Origin: CAZLMW01 sp964560875
GTDB taxonomy: Bacteria > Myxococcota_A > UBA9042
DNA: 64,000 nucleotides
Direction of reading: 5' to 3'
NCBI GenBank assembly: GCA_964560875.1
Contig: CAZLMW010000028.1
Span: forward strand, 10,324-74,323
Shown here piece after piece: positions 19,797-27,821 of this stretch. A program made the position numbers and the translations under genes. The notes beneath the pieces are model-generated. The model worked only from the letters and a program-made list of their open reading frames with translations, was not told where the DNA came from and made no database searches. Position 1 is the stretch's first letter. Each line of letters starts with the position of its first letter.

Positions 19797-19964
19797 CGGC
19801 ATCACCCTCGCTTGGCCTTCGTCGCAATCTGAAGTTGAGCGCCGGAAGCTACCACGCCTTCAATCGTGTCCCAATCGGTCCACCATGCCTCGAGATCGAG
19901 GCGGGAATACACAGCCGCCCTGGCCGGTTTGTTGAGCGTCCTGTCGCCACAACCGGAGTCCGCC

Positions 19965-21560
19965 ATGAACGCCCCCAAGCCGGGCCGCAGGTCCCTTTTT
20001 GTGCTTGCCGCCGCGCTTTTGCTCGTCGCAGCCGTGACCACGCAATGTAGCAAGCTGCAGTCCTCTGCTCACCGACCCTACCGAGCGTCGGTCGCGCAGG
20101 CTGAGATCGCGCGCGAGACCTACGAGATCGAGGTCGAGGAGAAAGAAGAACCCAACGATCCCGCAAGCGTCTCCCAGGCCTGCGAGCAGCGTGGCACGGA
20201 CGGCGCCAACAAGGGCGTGCCCCGAGCACAAGCCGCTGCAGAACGTCCGTTTGTCGCTGCGTCCAACGACCCCAAGTCGACCGTGAGCATCGATGTCGAT
20301 ACGGCGTCCTACAGCCTCGTGCGCAATTACTTGCTGCGCGCCAAGACCGCGCCGCCAACCGACGTCGTGCGGATCGAGGAGCTGCTGAACTACTTTGACT
20401 ACGGAGTCGAGGGCCCGCGCGACGCCGCGCCATTGGCCGTCCATACCGAGGTAAGCCCCGCGCCGTGGGCACCTGGGCACGACGTTGTCCGGATCGCGAT
20501 CCAGGGCCGCCGAGTCGAAGCCGATTCGTTGCCGCCCGCCAACCTTGTCTTCCTGCTCGACGTCTCCGGGTCGATGAACCATCCAACGAAGCTGCCGCTG
20601 CTCCGAGCTTCGATGAACACTCTCACCAAGCGTTTGCGGCCCCAGGATCGGGTCGCGATCGTCGTCTATGCTGGCGCAGCGGGCCTCGTTCTACCCTCCA
20701 CGCCCGGCAGTCAACGGGGCAAGATTCTCGCTGCACTTGAGCGCCTCGAGGCGGGCGGATCAACGGCCGGAGCGGCGGGTCTGAAGCTGGCCTACAAGGT
20801 CGCGCGGGACAACTTCATCGAGCGCGGCACCAACCGCGTCATCATCGCCACCGACGGCGACTTCAACGTCGGACCGAGCAGCCGCGAAGCCCTCGTCAAG
20901 CTGATCAGCAAGCAACGCAAGAGCAACGTTTTTCTGTCGGTGCTCGGCTTTGGGATGGGCAACTACCGGGACGGCGCCATGCAGGAGCTCGCCGATCGCG
21001 GCAACGGCAACCACGCGTACATCGATACGATCACCGAAGCTCACAAGGTGCTTGCGAGGCAGCTCGGCTCGACGCTGTTCACGATCGCCAAGGATGTGAA
21101 GGTGCAGGTACGTTTCGACCCCAAGCAGGTCAAGCGCTGGCGACTTATCGGCTACGACAATCGCGTGCTTGCGCACCGGGACTTCAATGACGACACCAAG
21201 GACGCCGGCGAGCTCGGCGCTGGCCATGCTGTGACCTACCTGTACGAGATCGAGCGGCGCGGCGACTCCGAGACCGACGACCTGCTCAAAGTGCGCCTCC
21301 GCTACAAGGAACCGACAGCCTCGGTCAGTAGGCTCATCGAGAAGCCAGCGCGGACGGTCTCGTCGGGCGCCAGGAGCGGGTCCAACGCCATGCAATGGGC
21401 GCTCGCTGTCGCCGAAGCGGGCCTGGTGTGGCGCGACAGCAAGTACAAGGGGGCCGCGTCGCTGGCCGGGGCGCAAAGACGGGCGCAAGCGGCGTTGGGA
21501 AGCGATCCTCATGGCGACCGGGCGGGGTTTGTGCAGATGCTCGTCGCTGCTCAGCGCTGA
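19965..21560 (+). CDS. YfbK-type VWA-domain lipoprotein
   Basis: 531 aa from ATG 19965 with GGAG upstream. The signal peptide ends in a lipobox-like VTTQC, so it is probably a lipoprotein. The layout matches the YfbK/VWA family: an N-terminal domain (STVSIDVDTASYSLVRNYL), a von Willebrand A domain with MIDAS motif LDVSGSMN near residue 199 and TDGDFNVG, and a C-terminal DUF3520-like region (VKVQVRFDPKQVKRWRLIGYDNR). These proteins bind a divalent metal and are thought to mediate protein contacts at the envelope. The specific partner is unknown. It is divergent from the PEGA gene, which suggests a joint envelope role. Confidence 0.88.
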   Translation: MNAPKPGRRSLFVLAAALLLVAAVTTQCSKLQSSAHRPYRASVAQAEIARETYEIEVEEKEEPNDPASVSQACEQRGTDGANKGVPRAQAAAERPFVAASNDPKSTVSIDVDTASYSLVRNYLLRAKTAPPTDVVRIEELLNYFDYGVEGPRDAAPLAVHTEVSPAPWAPGHDVVRIAIQGRRVEADSLPPANLVFLLDVSGSMNHPTKLPLLRASMNTLTKRLRPQDRVAIVVYAGAAGLVLPSTPGSQRGKILAALERLEAGGSTAGAAGLKLAYKVARDNFIERGTNRVIIATDGDFNVGPSSREALVKLISKQRKSNVFLSVLGFGMGNYRDGAMQELADRGNGNHAYIDTITEAHKVLARQLGSTLFTIAKDVKVQVRFDPKQVKRWRLIGYDNRVLAHRDFNDDTKDAGELGAGHAVTYLYEIERRGDSETDDLLKVRLRYKEPTASVSRLIEKPARTVSSGARSGSNAMQWALAVAEAGLVWRDSKYKGAASLAGAQRRAQAALGSDPHGDRAGFVQMLVAAQR

Positions 21561-21680
21561 AAGCCGACCGATCCGGCGCTCGGGCGGGCGGGCCGCTGAC
21601 TTGTGAGCACTTCGGCACCGCAGTATGGTGCTGCTCCCTCCGCCGATTGCGGTCGCGAGGCCACCTGGGGAGCGCCGCTT

Positions 21681-23033
21681 ATGGCCTTTCGCGCCGTCGA
21701 AGTCATCGCCCGCAAGCGCGACAACAAGCCGGTCACCAAGGCCATGATCGAAGGCCTCGTGCGCGGCTACGTCGGCGGCTCGGTGCCCGACTACCAGATG
21801 GCGGCGTTCTGCATGGCCGTCGTCTGGCGCGGCATGTCGGCCGACGAGACGGCGTGGCTGCTGGATGCGATGCAAGCGTCCGGTGAGGTGCTCGACTGGT
21901 CGGATCTACCGATGCCGACCGCCGACAAGCACAGCACCGGTGGTGTGGGCGACAAGGTGTCGTTGCCTCTCGCCCCTGCGGTGGCTGCGTGCGGTGTGGC
22001 GGTGCCGATGATCTCCGGGCGCGGACTCGGCCACACCGGCGGCACGCTCGACAAGCTCGAATCGATCCCGGGCCCGGGCATCAACGCTGCGACGGACGCC
22101 GAACGACATTTCACGGTGCGGTTTTCGCTCGATGGCCTCAAGCGCCTTGTCCACGAGGTCGGCGTCGCCATGATCGGCCAGACCGAGACGCTCGTGCCCG
22201 CCGACCGCAAGATGTACTCGCTCCGCGATGTCACGGCGACCGTCGAGTCGATCCCGCTCATCGTCGCATCCATCATGAGCAAGAAGCTCGCCGAGGGCGC
22301 TGCGTCCCTGGTCCTCGACGTCAAGGTCGGCAGCGGCGCGTTCATGAAGAACGTCGACGACGCCCGCGCGCTCGCCCGCGCCATGGTCGATGCGGGTCAG
22401 CGCTGCGGCCGCAAGGTCACCGCATTTCTAACGGCGATGGAGAGGCCGCTGGGGACCCACATCGGCAATGCCCTCGAGGTCGTTGAATCGATCGAGTTGC
22501 TTCGCGGAGAGGGACCAGCCGATAGCCGCGCGCTCGTCTGCCGGCTCGGTGGCGAGATGCTCAGGCTCGCTGGCGTGGCGGACAGCCTCGCGCACGGCGA
22601 ATCCCGAATCGCCGGTGTGCTCGACGATGGCACGGCGCTGGGCGTATTTGAGAAGATGCTGATCGCCCAGGGCGGTGACCCACGCGTCGCGACCGACCTG
22701 TCACTCTTGCCTTCCGCACCGGTCGTGCGGCCTTTTACCGCGAGTTCGAGCGGCGTGATGGCCAGCATGGACGCCCTCGAGGTTGGCCTGGCCGCGGTCC
22801 GCCTCGGCGCCGGGCGCAACCGCGTTACCGATCCCGTCGATCCCGCCGTTGGCTTCGTCCTGCACCGCAAGCCGGGGGATGAAATCGCCGCTGGCGACCG
22901 TCTCGTGACCATTCACGCCCGGGACGAAGCGGGTGCCGCCGCAGCCGCTGCCTCGCTGCGAGGCGCCATCACGATCGCCGAAAAAGGCAGCGCTCCAGAC
23001 GTGCCTCCGCTGTTCATCGATACGATCCACTGA
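21681..23033 (+). CDS. deoA: Thymidine / pyrimidine-nucleoside phosphorylase
   Basis: 450 aa from ATG 21681 (GGAG about 10 bases upstream; the in-frame start at 21603 is upstream of conserved sequence). It catalyses phosphorolysis of pyrimidine nucleosides to base and (deoxy)ribose 1-phosphate. Diagnostic sequence includes MAFRAVEVIARKRD, the phosphate/substrate loop KHSTGGVGDKVS, GRGLGHTGGTLDKLES and KKLAEGA followed by LDVKVGSGAFMK. Length fits the family. Whether it is DeoA-type (thymidine) or Pdp-type (broad) cannot be settled by eye. No other nucleoside-salvage gene is adjacent. Confidence 0.93.
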   Translation: MAFRAVEVIARKRDNKPVTKAMIEGLVRGYVGGSVPDYQMAAFCMAVVWRGMSADETAWLLDAMQASGEVLDWSDLPMPTADKHSTGGVGDKVSLPLAPAVAACGVAVPMISGRGLGHTGGTLDKLESIPGPGINAATDAERHFTVRFSLDGLKRLVHEVGVAMIGQTETLVPADRKMYSLRDVTATVESIPLIVASIMSKKLAEGAASLVLDVKVGSGAFMKNVDDARALARAMVDAGQRCGRKVTAFLTAMERPLGTHIGNALEVVESIELLRGEGPADSRALVCRLGGEMLRLAGVADSLAHGESRIAGVLDDGTALGVFEKMLIAQGGDPRVATDLSLLPSAPVVRPFTASSSGVMASMDALEVGLAAVRLGAGRNRVTDPVDPAVGFVLHRKPGDEIAAGDRLVTIHARDEAGAAAAAASLRGAITIAEKGSAPDVPPLFIDTIH

Positions 23034-23353
23034 CGCGATCGGCGTCGACGATGCGCGGCCGCCACCCTCCGATCCAATTTGCGACCGTCGCTCAATTCCA
23101 GGCGGCCTACCAAACGCCGCCTGAGCAGTTCAAAGGCCGCGCCAGCGTGCGCCATGTCGTGCTGCGCAAGGGAGGTGTTGTGTCTGTCGGTGATTCGATC
23201 GAGGTGCTCAGCAACGCCGTGCAGGCCGTCGCTCCAGCGCTGTAACATCGCGCCCTGCTGCGGGTTGCGTCGCCGCGAATCCAAGCCGCTCGCGGGCGAG
23301 ACGCGCCGGCGATTTACGGGCAAGCTCCTGTTGATAGCGACCCGGAGTAGTCC
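23034..23353. other. Intergenic stretch with one doubtful small ORF
   Basis: 320 bases between thymidine phosphorylase and an unknown lipoprotein. The only possible coding content is a 64-codon frame at 23051-23245, listed separately. No hairpin with a T-run was seen. Confidence 0.5.
23051..23245 (+). pseudogene. Possible MOSC-like C-terminal fragment, doubtful
   Basis: A 64-aa frame starting at ATG 23051 has no clear ribosome binding site. Its tail (FKGRASVRHVVLRKGG, then VVSVGDSIEVL) resembles the end of MOSC domains, where a glycine-rich 'GGxVxVGD' strand is typical. Nothing of the N-terminal domain is present. It may be a remnant of a lost gene or chance coding. Confidence 0.25.
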
Positions 23354-24232
23354 ATGCCCACCGTTGTTCGCGCCGTCGTCTTGTTCGTTGTCGTCGTAGG
23401 CCTCGTCGCCTGCGGCAAGAAGTCCCCCACCGGCAAGCCGGGCCCGCTGGGCAAGGCTTGGGACGCCGCCGCCGCGTTCAAGCACTTCAGGCCCAAGGGC
23501 GTCGTGCCGCCGGACGGATGGGCCGCCGACCTCGCCGCGATCAAGGCCGCCCTGCCGTTCGCCGCCGACAAGCGCAAAGTCAACACCAGGACCATCAACC
23601 TCGACGATGACGGCAAGCTCGCCGCGCAAATCGTGCTCAAGTGGCAGACGTTTCCGATCGGCGCTCGGCACCTTGTCGTCGCCGCGCAGGCCCGGACCGT
23701 CAAGCTCGGCGACACCTACAGCTGCACGTCCAAAGGCGCCGAGGTCACGGGGCCCGGAATCGGCGTCGATCTCTTTCCCCGCGTGCAAATCAGCGTGACC
23801 TGCTCGGCGGGCACATCCAACTCGTCAACGACCCGCTCGGCGACCGCCTACTTTGGCGACACCCGCGGCGGCGACGTCGTGCTTCTGCAAGGCTGGAACG
23901 ACAAGGACGATTCGCCGCGCGACAAGCTCTTTCCCAAGCGCCCCGAACGCTGCAAGCCGGGGGCAAAAGGCGCGTTTCGCGTGGTCGACGCGCAGTTTCG
24001 CAAGGCCGATCCCAAGGATGAAGGCGACTGCAGCCAGGCCCACTTCCGCCTGCATGTCGAGCTGATCGAAAACGGCGCCGCGACATGCAAGGTGGAAGGC
24101 GTCGGCAAACCCGTCGACGGCCCCGTCGGCGCGACCGAGACGATGGTCGGCAACTCGCGCAAGTTGGTGGGGACGACGATCAAAGGTTCGTTTGGCGTCG
24201 GACAGTGCTGGGACGAGTTGTCTCCCCAATAG
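23354..24232 (+). CDS. Putative lipoprotein, function unknown
   Basis: 292 aa from ATG 23354 with GGAG close upstream. The N-terminus is a short hydrophobic signal ending in LVAC, followed by GKKSPTGKPG, which is a typical lipobox and linker. The mature part is globular, polar and contains scattered cysteines (YSCTSKG, ISVTCS, PERCKPG, GDCSQ, ATCKV, GQCWDE) that could form disulfides. I recognise no family. The 3' end is followed by gene-poor DNA holding a fragment of another secreted protein. Confidence 0.75.
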   Translation: MPTVVRAVVLFVVVVGLVACGKKSPTGKPGPLGKAWDAAAAFKHFRPKGVVPPDGWAADLAAIKAALPFAADKRKVNTRTINLDDDGKLAAQIVLKWQTFPIGARHLVVAAQARTVKLGDTYSCTSKGAEVTGPGIGVDLFPRVQISVTCSAGTSNSSTTRSATAYFGDTRGGDVVLLQGWNDKDDSPRDKLFPKRPERCKPGAKGAFRVVDAQFRKADPKDEGDCSQAHFRLHVELIENGAATCKVEGVGKPVDGPVGATETMVGNSRKLVGTTIKGSFGVGQCWDELSPQ

Positions 24233-24282
24233 CGGCGCGGTGCGTCAACCGACGGCTGGCGAACGGTCGCTGACCCCTACAT

Positions 24283-24480
24283 AGATCCTACACCGGCGAA
24301 AAAGCCGTCAAGCCCAAGGCCGGACAGACCGTGGCCAAGAAGCTGCAATGTGCGCTGCCGATCAAGACGAATGGCGACTGGTACGTCCGCGTCGCTGTCG
24401 GAAAGCCGGCCGGCGATGCCAACGCCGCGAACAACACGATGGTCGGCAAGTTCAAAGCCACGGTCGAGAAGCGCGCGGAC
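24283..24480 (+). pseudogene. CARDB-like secreted-protein fragment
   Basis: The frame opens after a TGA at 24271-24273 and has no plausible start or signal peptide. The protein-like part contains YTGEKAVKPKAGQTVAKKL, then NGDWYVRVAVGKPAGD and NAANNTMVGKFKATVE. The ending 'ANNTM' strand resembles the last strands of CARDB/Ig-like adhesion modules. After about 24480 the same frame becomes low-quality Arg/His/Pro sequence. I read it as the 3' remnant of a truncated gene. Confidence 0.4.
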
Positions 24481-24566
24481 GTCAGACCGACCCAGCGAGC
24501 CGACTGTGCTTGGCAAAACCCGCAGCTCCCCCACTTTTTTAGGGGCCTCCACACCCCCCACCGGCA

Positions 24567-24694
24567 CCCGAAAAGACGCATTTCTCCGCGTCCGGGCATA
24601 GCTCGCCGTTGCGCCCGCCAGGGCGCCAGCCTCCCCGCTACCACCGAGTGGGGAGGGCGTACGTGCCCACCCCGCGGACCAGGCCCGCTGTCCG
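24567..24694. other. Cluster of four predicted stem-loops
   Basis: Four perfect stems lie in 128 bases of non-coding DNA. H1: CCCG and GACGC (24567-24579) pair with GCGTC and CGGG (24588-24596), with a 4-base AAAA bulge. H2: GCGCCC 24611-24616 pairs with GGGCGC 24621-24626. H3: CCTCCCC 24630-24636 pairs with GGGGAGG 24650-24656. H4: CGGAC 24675-24679 pairs with GTCCG 24690-24694. It could be a structured RNA, a terminator cluster or chance in GC-rich DNA; no T-run follows. Confidence 0.3.
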
Positions 24695-25103
24695 AAAACA
24701 GCCGGCCCCCGCCCTGCCAACCCGTGGAGCGTCCCGTCGCGCGCCGAGGACGCAGGCGCCGGTCGCATCCGACACCCGCGCACCTACGAGCAACAACCGT
24801 GCCAACGGCCGATCCAATAATCTCAGCTACTTACGGCATCGGCCACCAGTCCCACTGAGGTCTCGAGACCGGTCCTGAGACCACGACGGCCTTGCACGCC
24901 CGCGTTCACGTTGCGCCAAAGTCCCACTTCGCAGGGCCAGGACACCAGCAACCTGTGCCTTTCTGCGCCCGGCCTGGCGCTCTGCGGCCTCAGGAATCAT
25001 TCGGTCTCACCCGACGCCACGTTTGCCGACATTGACTGTCGGTTTGCAGCGCGCCGTCAAGATACAAGCAATCATGCACCGAGAAGCATTGCCGTTCGGT
25101 GCT

Positions 25104-25895
25104 CTAGAATCGAACGTTCACAGACAGCCCGCGGCCGCTTGCCCACGGCGCAGCGTCCACGCGTGCTGAATCGCGTTCCCCATCGTCACCGAGGGTAAAC
25201 AGAGCCCCCGCCAGCGCGGCGAAACCCAGGCCGATGCCGACTCCGGCCATGATGCCGATACGGTCGATGCGGTCTGCCTCGGCGGTGTACTCCTCGTATG
25301 AGATACCGACGATTTCGCCGCTGTCCTTGTCGGCCAGCTTGTCCTCGAGCTCGGCCTGGTCCGTCGCGTACACGCCGAACATCACGCCACCGGTGCCGAT
25401 CAGGGCGACCGAAACGCCTCCCAACGCGATTCCCAGCAGCCGGTTGCGCGCCGATTCTCTCGCTTCGACCTTCTTGCGCGCGGCGAGGAGCTTGGCCTGC
25501 CGCGCCTTCTCGGCGTCGCGTTTGGCCAGCGCGGCGTCCACTTCGGCGAGGTAGCCGCTCGCCTTCTTGCCCACGGTCCCCGGCAGGCTCTTGATCGCGA
25601 GCAGTTTTCGGTAGCTCGCGGCGGCCTTGTCCAGCTGCCCGGCCTTCTGTTCGCTTCGCGCTGCGTTGTAGAGGAACACCGGCACCGGTCGGATCGCGAA
25701 CGCCTCGTGGAACATGGGGGCGGATTTGGCGAATCGGCCGGCCTTGTAGTGGTGCAGAGCCAGGTTGTATGCCGCTTTGGCCGGATCTGCCTCGCTGGCA
25801 GCGGCCGAACTCAGCCACGCTCCCCAAACCATGAGCCCAACGGCACACGCCGTCGCCAAAACACCGAGTTTGCGGGGTCTGTCAGCCGGTCGCAT
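25104..25895 (-). CDS. TPR-repeat protein with signal peptide and two membrane segments
   Basis: 263 aa starting at ATG 25895, 30 bases after the stop of the P-domain protein, so probably the third gene of that operon. A signal peptide (LATACAVGLMVWGAWLSSAAA) precedes tetratricopeptide-like sequence (AAYNLALHHYKAGRFAKSA; FLYNAARSEQKAGQLDKAA). A charged coiled-coil-like stretch follows (ALAKRDAEKARQAKLLAAR), then two hydrophobic segments near 155-180 and 215-240. This layout is common in uncharacterised Myxococcota envelope proteins and suggests a scaffold rather than an enzyme. No more precise role can be given. Confidence 0.75.
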   Translation of the reverse strand: MRPADRPRKLGVLATACAVGLMVWGAWLSSAAASEADPAKAAYNLALHHYKAGRFAKSAPMFHEAFAIRPVPVFLYNAARSEQKAGQLDKAAASYRKLLAIKSLPGTVGKKASGYLAEVDAALAKRDAEKARQAKLLAARKKVEARESARNRLLGIALGGVSVALIGTGGVMFGVYATDQAELEDKLADKDSGEIVGISYEEYTAEADRIDRIGIMAGVGIGLGFAALAGALFTLGDDGERDSARVDAAPWASGRGLSVNVRF

Positions 25896-25925
25896 CGCTG
25901 TCTCTGCGCGTCCTGTTAGCCCGTG

Positions 25926-27821
25926 CTAGTTGCAGATGTAGGCCTTGATGATCGGTGGGTTGCCGCCATCGGGGTTGCAGTTCTGGCTGCCAGACGTCGG
26001 CTTGAAGTTGAACGTGCTGCTGTGCACCCACACGTCCGGCGAGCTGTGGCCCTGCTCGTAGGCGAGGATCATCTTCTTGTTGCTGCACCGGCCGCCGTCA
26101 CCGTCCATGTCGATGTTGCTGCAGTTGACCGACTTGCCGGTCCTGCTATTGATCGCGTTGCAGATCGCCACGTAGTCGTTCTTGTTCCAGTTCATCGACG
26201 GCTGGCTCGGGTTGCAGCCCGCCGGCACCTGGTCACTGTTGCCGCTGCCGGACGTCCACTGGATGCACTGGTTCTTGTAGATGACGCCCGTGCACTTGAG
26301 CTTGCAGTTGTTCTTGCACGAGTCGGCGTCGTTGGTGTTGCCGTCGTCGCACTGCTCGCCGCTGTCCTTGACGCCATCGCCGCACTTGGCCTTCACGCAG
26401 GTCGTGCGGCACGCGTTGGCTGTCTTGTCGCTGTTCTTGATGCCGTCGTCACACGCCTCGCCGATCTCGACGAGGCCGTTGCCGCACGACTGCAGGGCCA
26501 CCGCGCGCCAAGTCCCGTTGATGCACACAAACAGCTGGTTGGTCGCCGTGTTCACATATGCGCGACCCGCGTGAGCAACGTCGCACTTGAACGGCGCCTT
26601 GGCGTGCAGCGGGAATCCGAAGCCGCCCGTCGCGAGCAGCGCGCCCTTGGACTGCACCTTCTTGTTGCTCAGCGTGTCGACCTCGATCCACCAGGCCTTG
26701 ATCTCGCCGTCGACCTTGTTGTCCTTGAAGTTGCCGTCTGTGACCTGCAGCGTCCACGTGCCCTTGGGGTTTTGGCCGATCCACGCCGCGATGTTGCCGC
26801 TGACAAGCTTGGTCGGTGGATAAGTCGCCTTGAGCACGCCGCCGGCGACCTTGCCGTCCGAAAACAGCACGTGTTTGCCCTTGGCGGGGTCGGTCAGCTC
26901 GATCTTCATCTTCTTGAAGTCGCTGTTGGTCACGTGAATCGACACGCGGATGCCCTTGGCGGTGCCGTTATCGGGCACGACGATGCTGCTCGACACCCCG
27001 ACCGGCCAGTTGTCCTTGATCGGCACGGCCTTCGTCGCCGCCGTTCTGTCCGTGAATTCGGTCGACAGCAGGCCGTTGCTGATCTCGTCGAGGCCGTCCG
27101 CGGGCAGGTTGTTCGGATCCATCGCCTTGACGCAGATGAGGCCGCCGTTGGCGTCGATGCCCTTGACCACCTCGCCCTTGTTCTTGCAGCTACCGGCGGG
27201 TGTCTTGATGCCCGTGAGCTTGCTGCCGTCGCCGACAAACGTCTTGGCTGCCACCGTCGTCGCCACCACGTCCTTGCTGGTGACCTTTGCCGCGTTCACC
27301 TGCCCACCTGTCAGCGTGCCGAACGTCCCCTTGGCGGCCTTGATGCCGAACTTGCCGAGGTCGATGTCGCCGTCGAATTTCAACTGCTTGACCGACACAC
27401 AACCGGTGCAGGCAAGCGCGTCCGCCCGACCGGCGCGATGGGCGAATGGGACCGCGTGTACGGGGCTTCGAGCGAGCTCGGGTTCGTTGCCGATCTTGAC
27501 GCCCAGCCAGCCGTGCATCCCCGCGTCGAGACCGCCAAGCTTCTTGATGCTGCCAAGCGCGTGCGCAAACGCGCCGTTCTTCACGCCGAGTTTGCCCGCC
27601 GTCTCCGACCACGTCGCCGCGCCACCAGACTTGGCCTTGTACAGCGAAAACCGCACCGAATACGTGCCATCGGTGATCGGGCCACCCGCCGCCGTGACGA
27701 GGTTGCCCTCGATCGCGACCGTGCCCGGGACAGCCGCCGACGCGTCCAACGCCGGCAGCGCCAAACACGCAACTGCCAGCGCCACCGCAAGGCGCCTCGT
27801 CCGTAACAAGCGTCGTCTCAT
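25926..27821 (-). CDS. Secreted P-domain protein with Myxococcus cysteine-rich repeats
   Basis: 631 aa. ATG 27821 is chosen because GGGAGG stands just upstream and the ATG overlaps the TGA of the preceding gene (TGATG), implying translational coupling. A signal peptide (LAVALAVACLALPALDASA) is followed by a beta-rich region and a proprotein-convertase P-like domain at about 300-400 (VVPDNGTAKGIRVSIHVTNS; IELTDPAKGKHVLF; NPKGTWTLQVTD). P domains normally accompany subtilases, but no protease domain is present. Next comes the cysteine-rich motif CGNGLVEIGEACDDG and CGDGVKDSGEQCDDGNTN, typical of TIGR02232-like surface proteins, then a C-terminal cysteine-containing domain. Likely exported to the surface and partnered with the cysteine-rich lipoprotein encoded upstream. 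Confidence 0.85.
   Translation of the reverse strand: MRRRLLRTRRLAVALAVACLALPALDASAAVPGTVAIEGNLVTAAGGPITDGTYSVRFSLYKAKSGGAATWSETAGKLGVKNGAFAHALGSIKKLGGLDAGMHGWLGVKIGNEPELARSPVHAVPFAHRAGRADALACTGCVSVKQLKFDGDIDLGKFGIKAAKGTFGTLTGGQVNAAKVTSKDVVATTVAAKTFVGDGSKLTGIKTPAGSCKNKGEVVKGIDANGGLICVKAMDPNNLPADGLDEISNGLLSTEFTDRTAATKAVPIKDNWPVGVSSSIVVPDNGTAKGIRVSIHVTNSDFKKMKIELTDPAKGKHVLFSDGKVAGGVLKATYPPTKLVSGNIAAWIGQNPKGTWTLQVTDGNFKDNKVDGEIKAWWIEVDTLSNKKVQSKGALLATGGFGFPLHAKAPFKCDVAHAGRAYVNTATNQLFVCINGTWRAVALQSCGNGLVEIGEACDDGIKNSDKTANACRTTCVKAKCGDGVKDSGEQCDDGNTNDADSCKNNCKLKCTGVIYKNQCIQWTSGSGNSDQVPAGCNPSQPSMNWNKNDYVAICNAINSRTGKSVNCSNIDMDGDGGRCSNKKMILAYEQGHSSPDVWVHSSTFNFKPTSGSQNCNPDGGNPPIIKAYICN

Larger units (their letters stand above)
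24233..25103. other. Gene-poor region of about 870 bp
   Basis: No intact gene is supported. It contains a coding-like fragment near 24283-24480, a cluster of hairpins at 24567-24694 and a 12-bp palindrome GGTCTCGAGACC at 24859-24870 followed by the related GGTCCTGAGACC. Open frames elsewhere in it are Arg/Pro-rich and look like chance frames of GC-rich DNA. Confidence 0.6.

Noticed and set aside
24525..24560. Rho-independent terminator at the CCCCC-ACTTTTTTA-GGGG sequence
   Set aside because: The T-run lies in the loop rather than after the stem, and the stem is only four to five base pairs.
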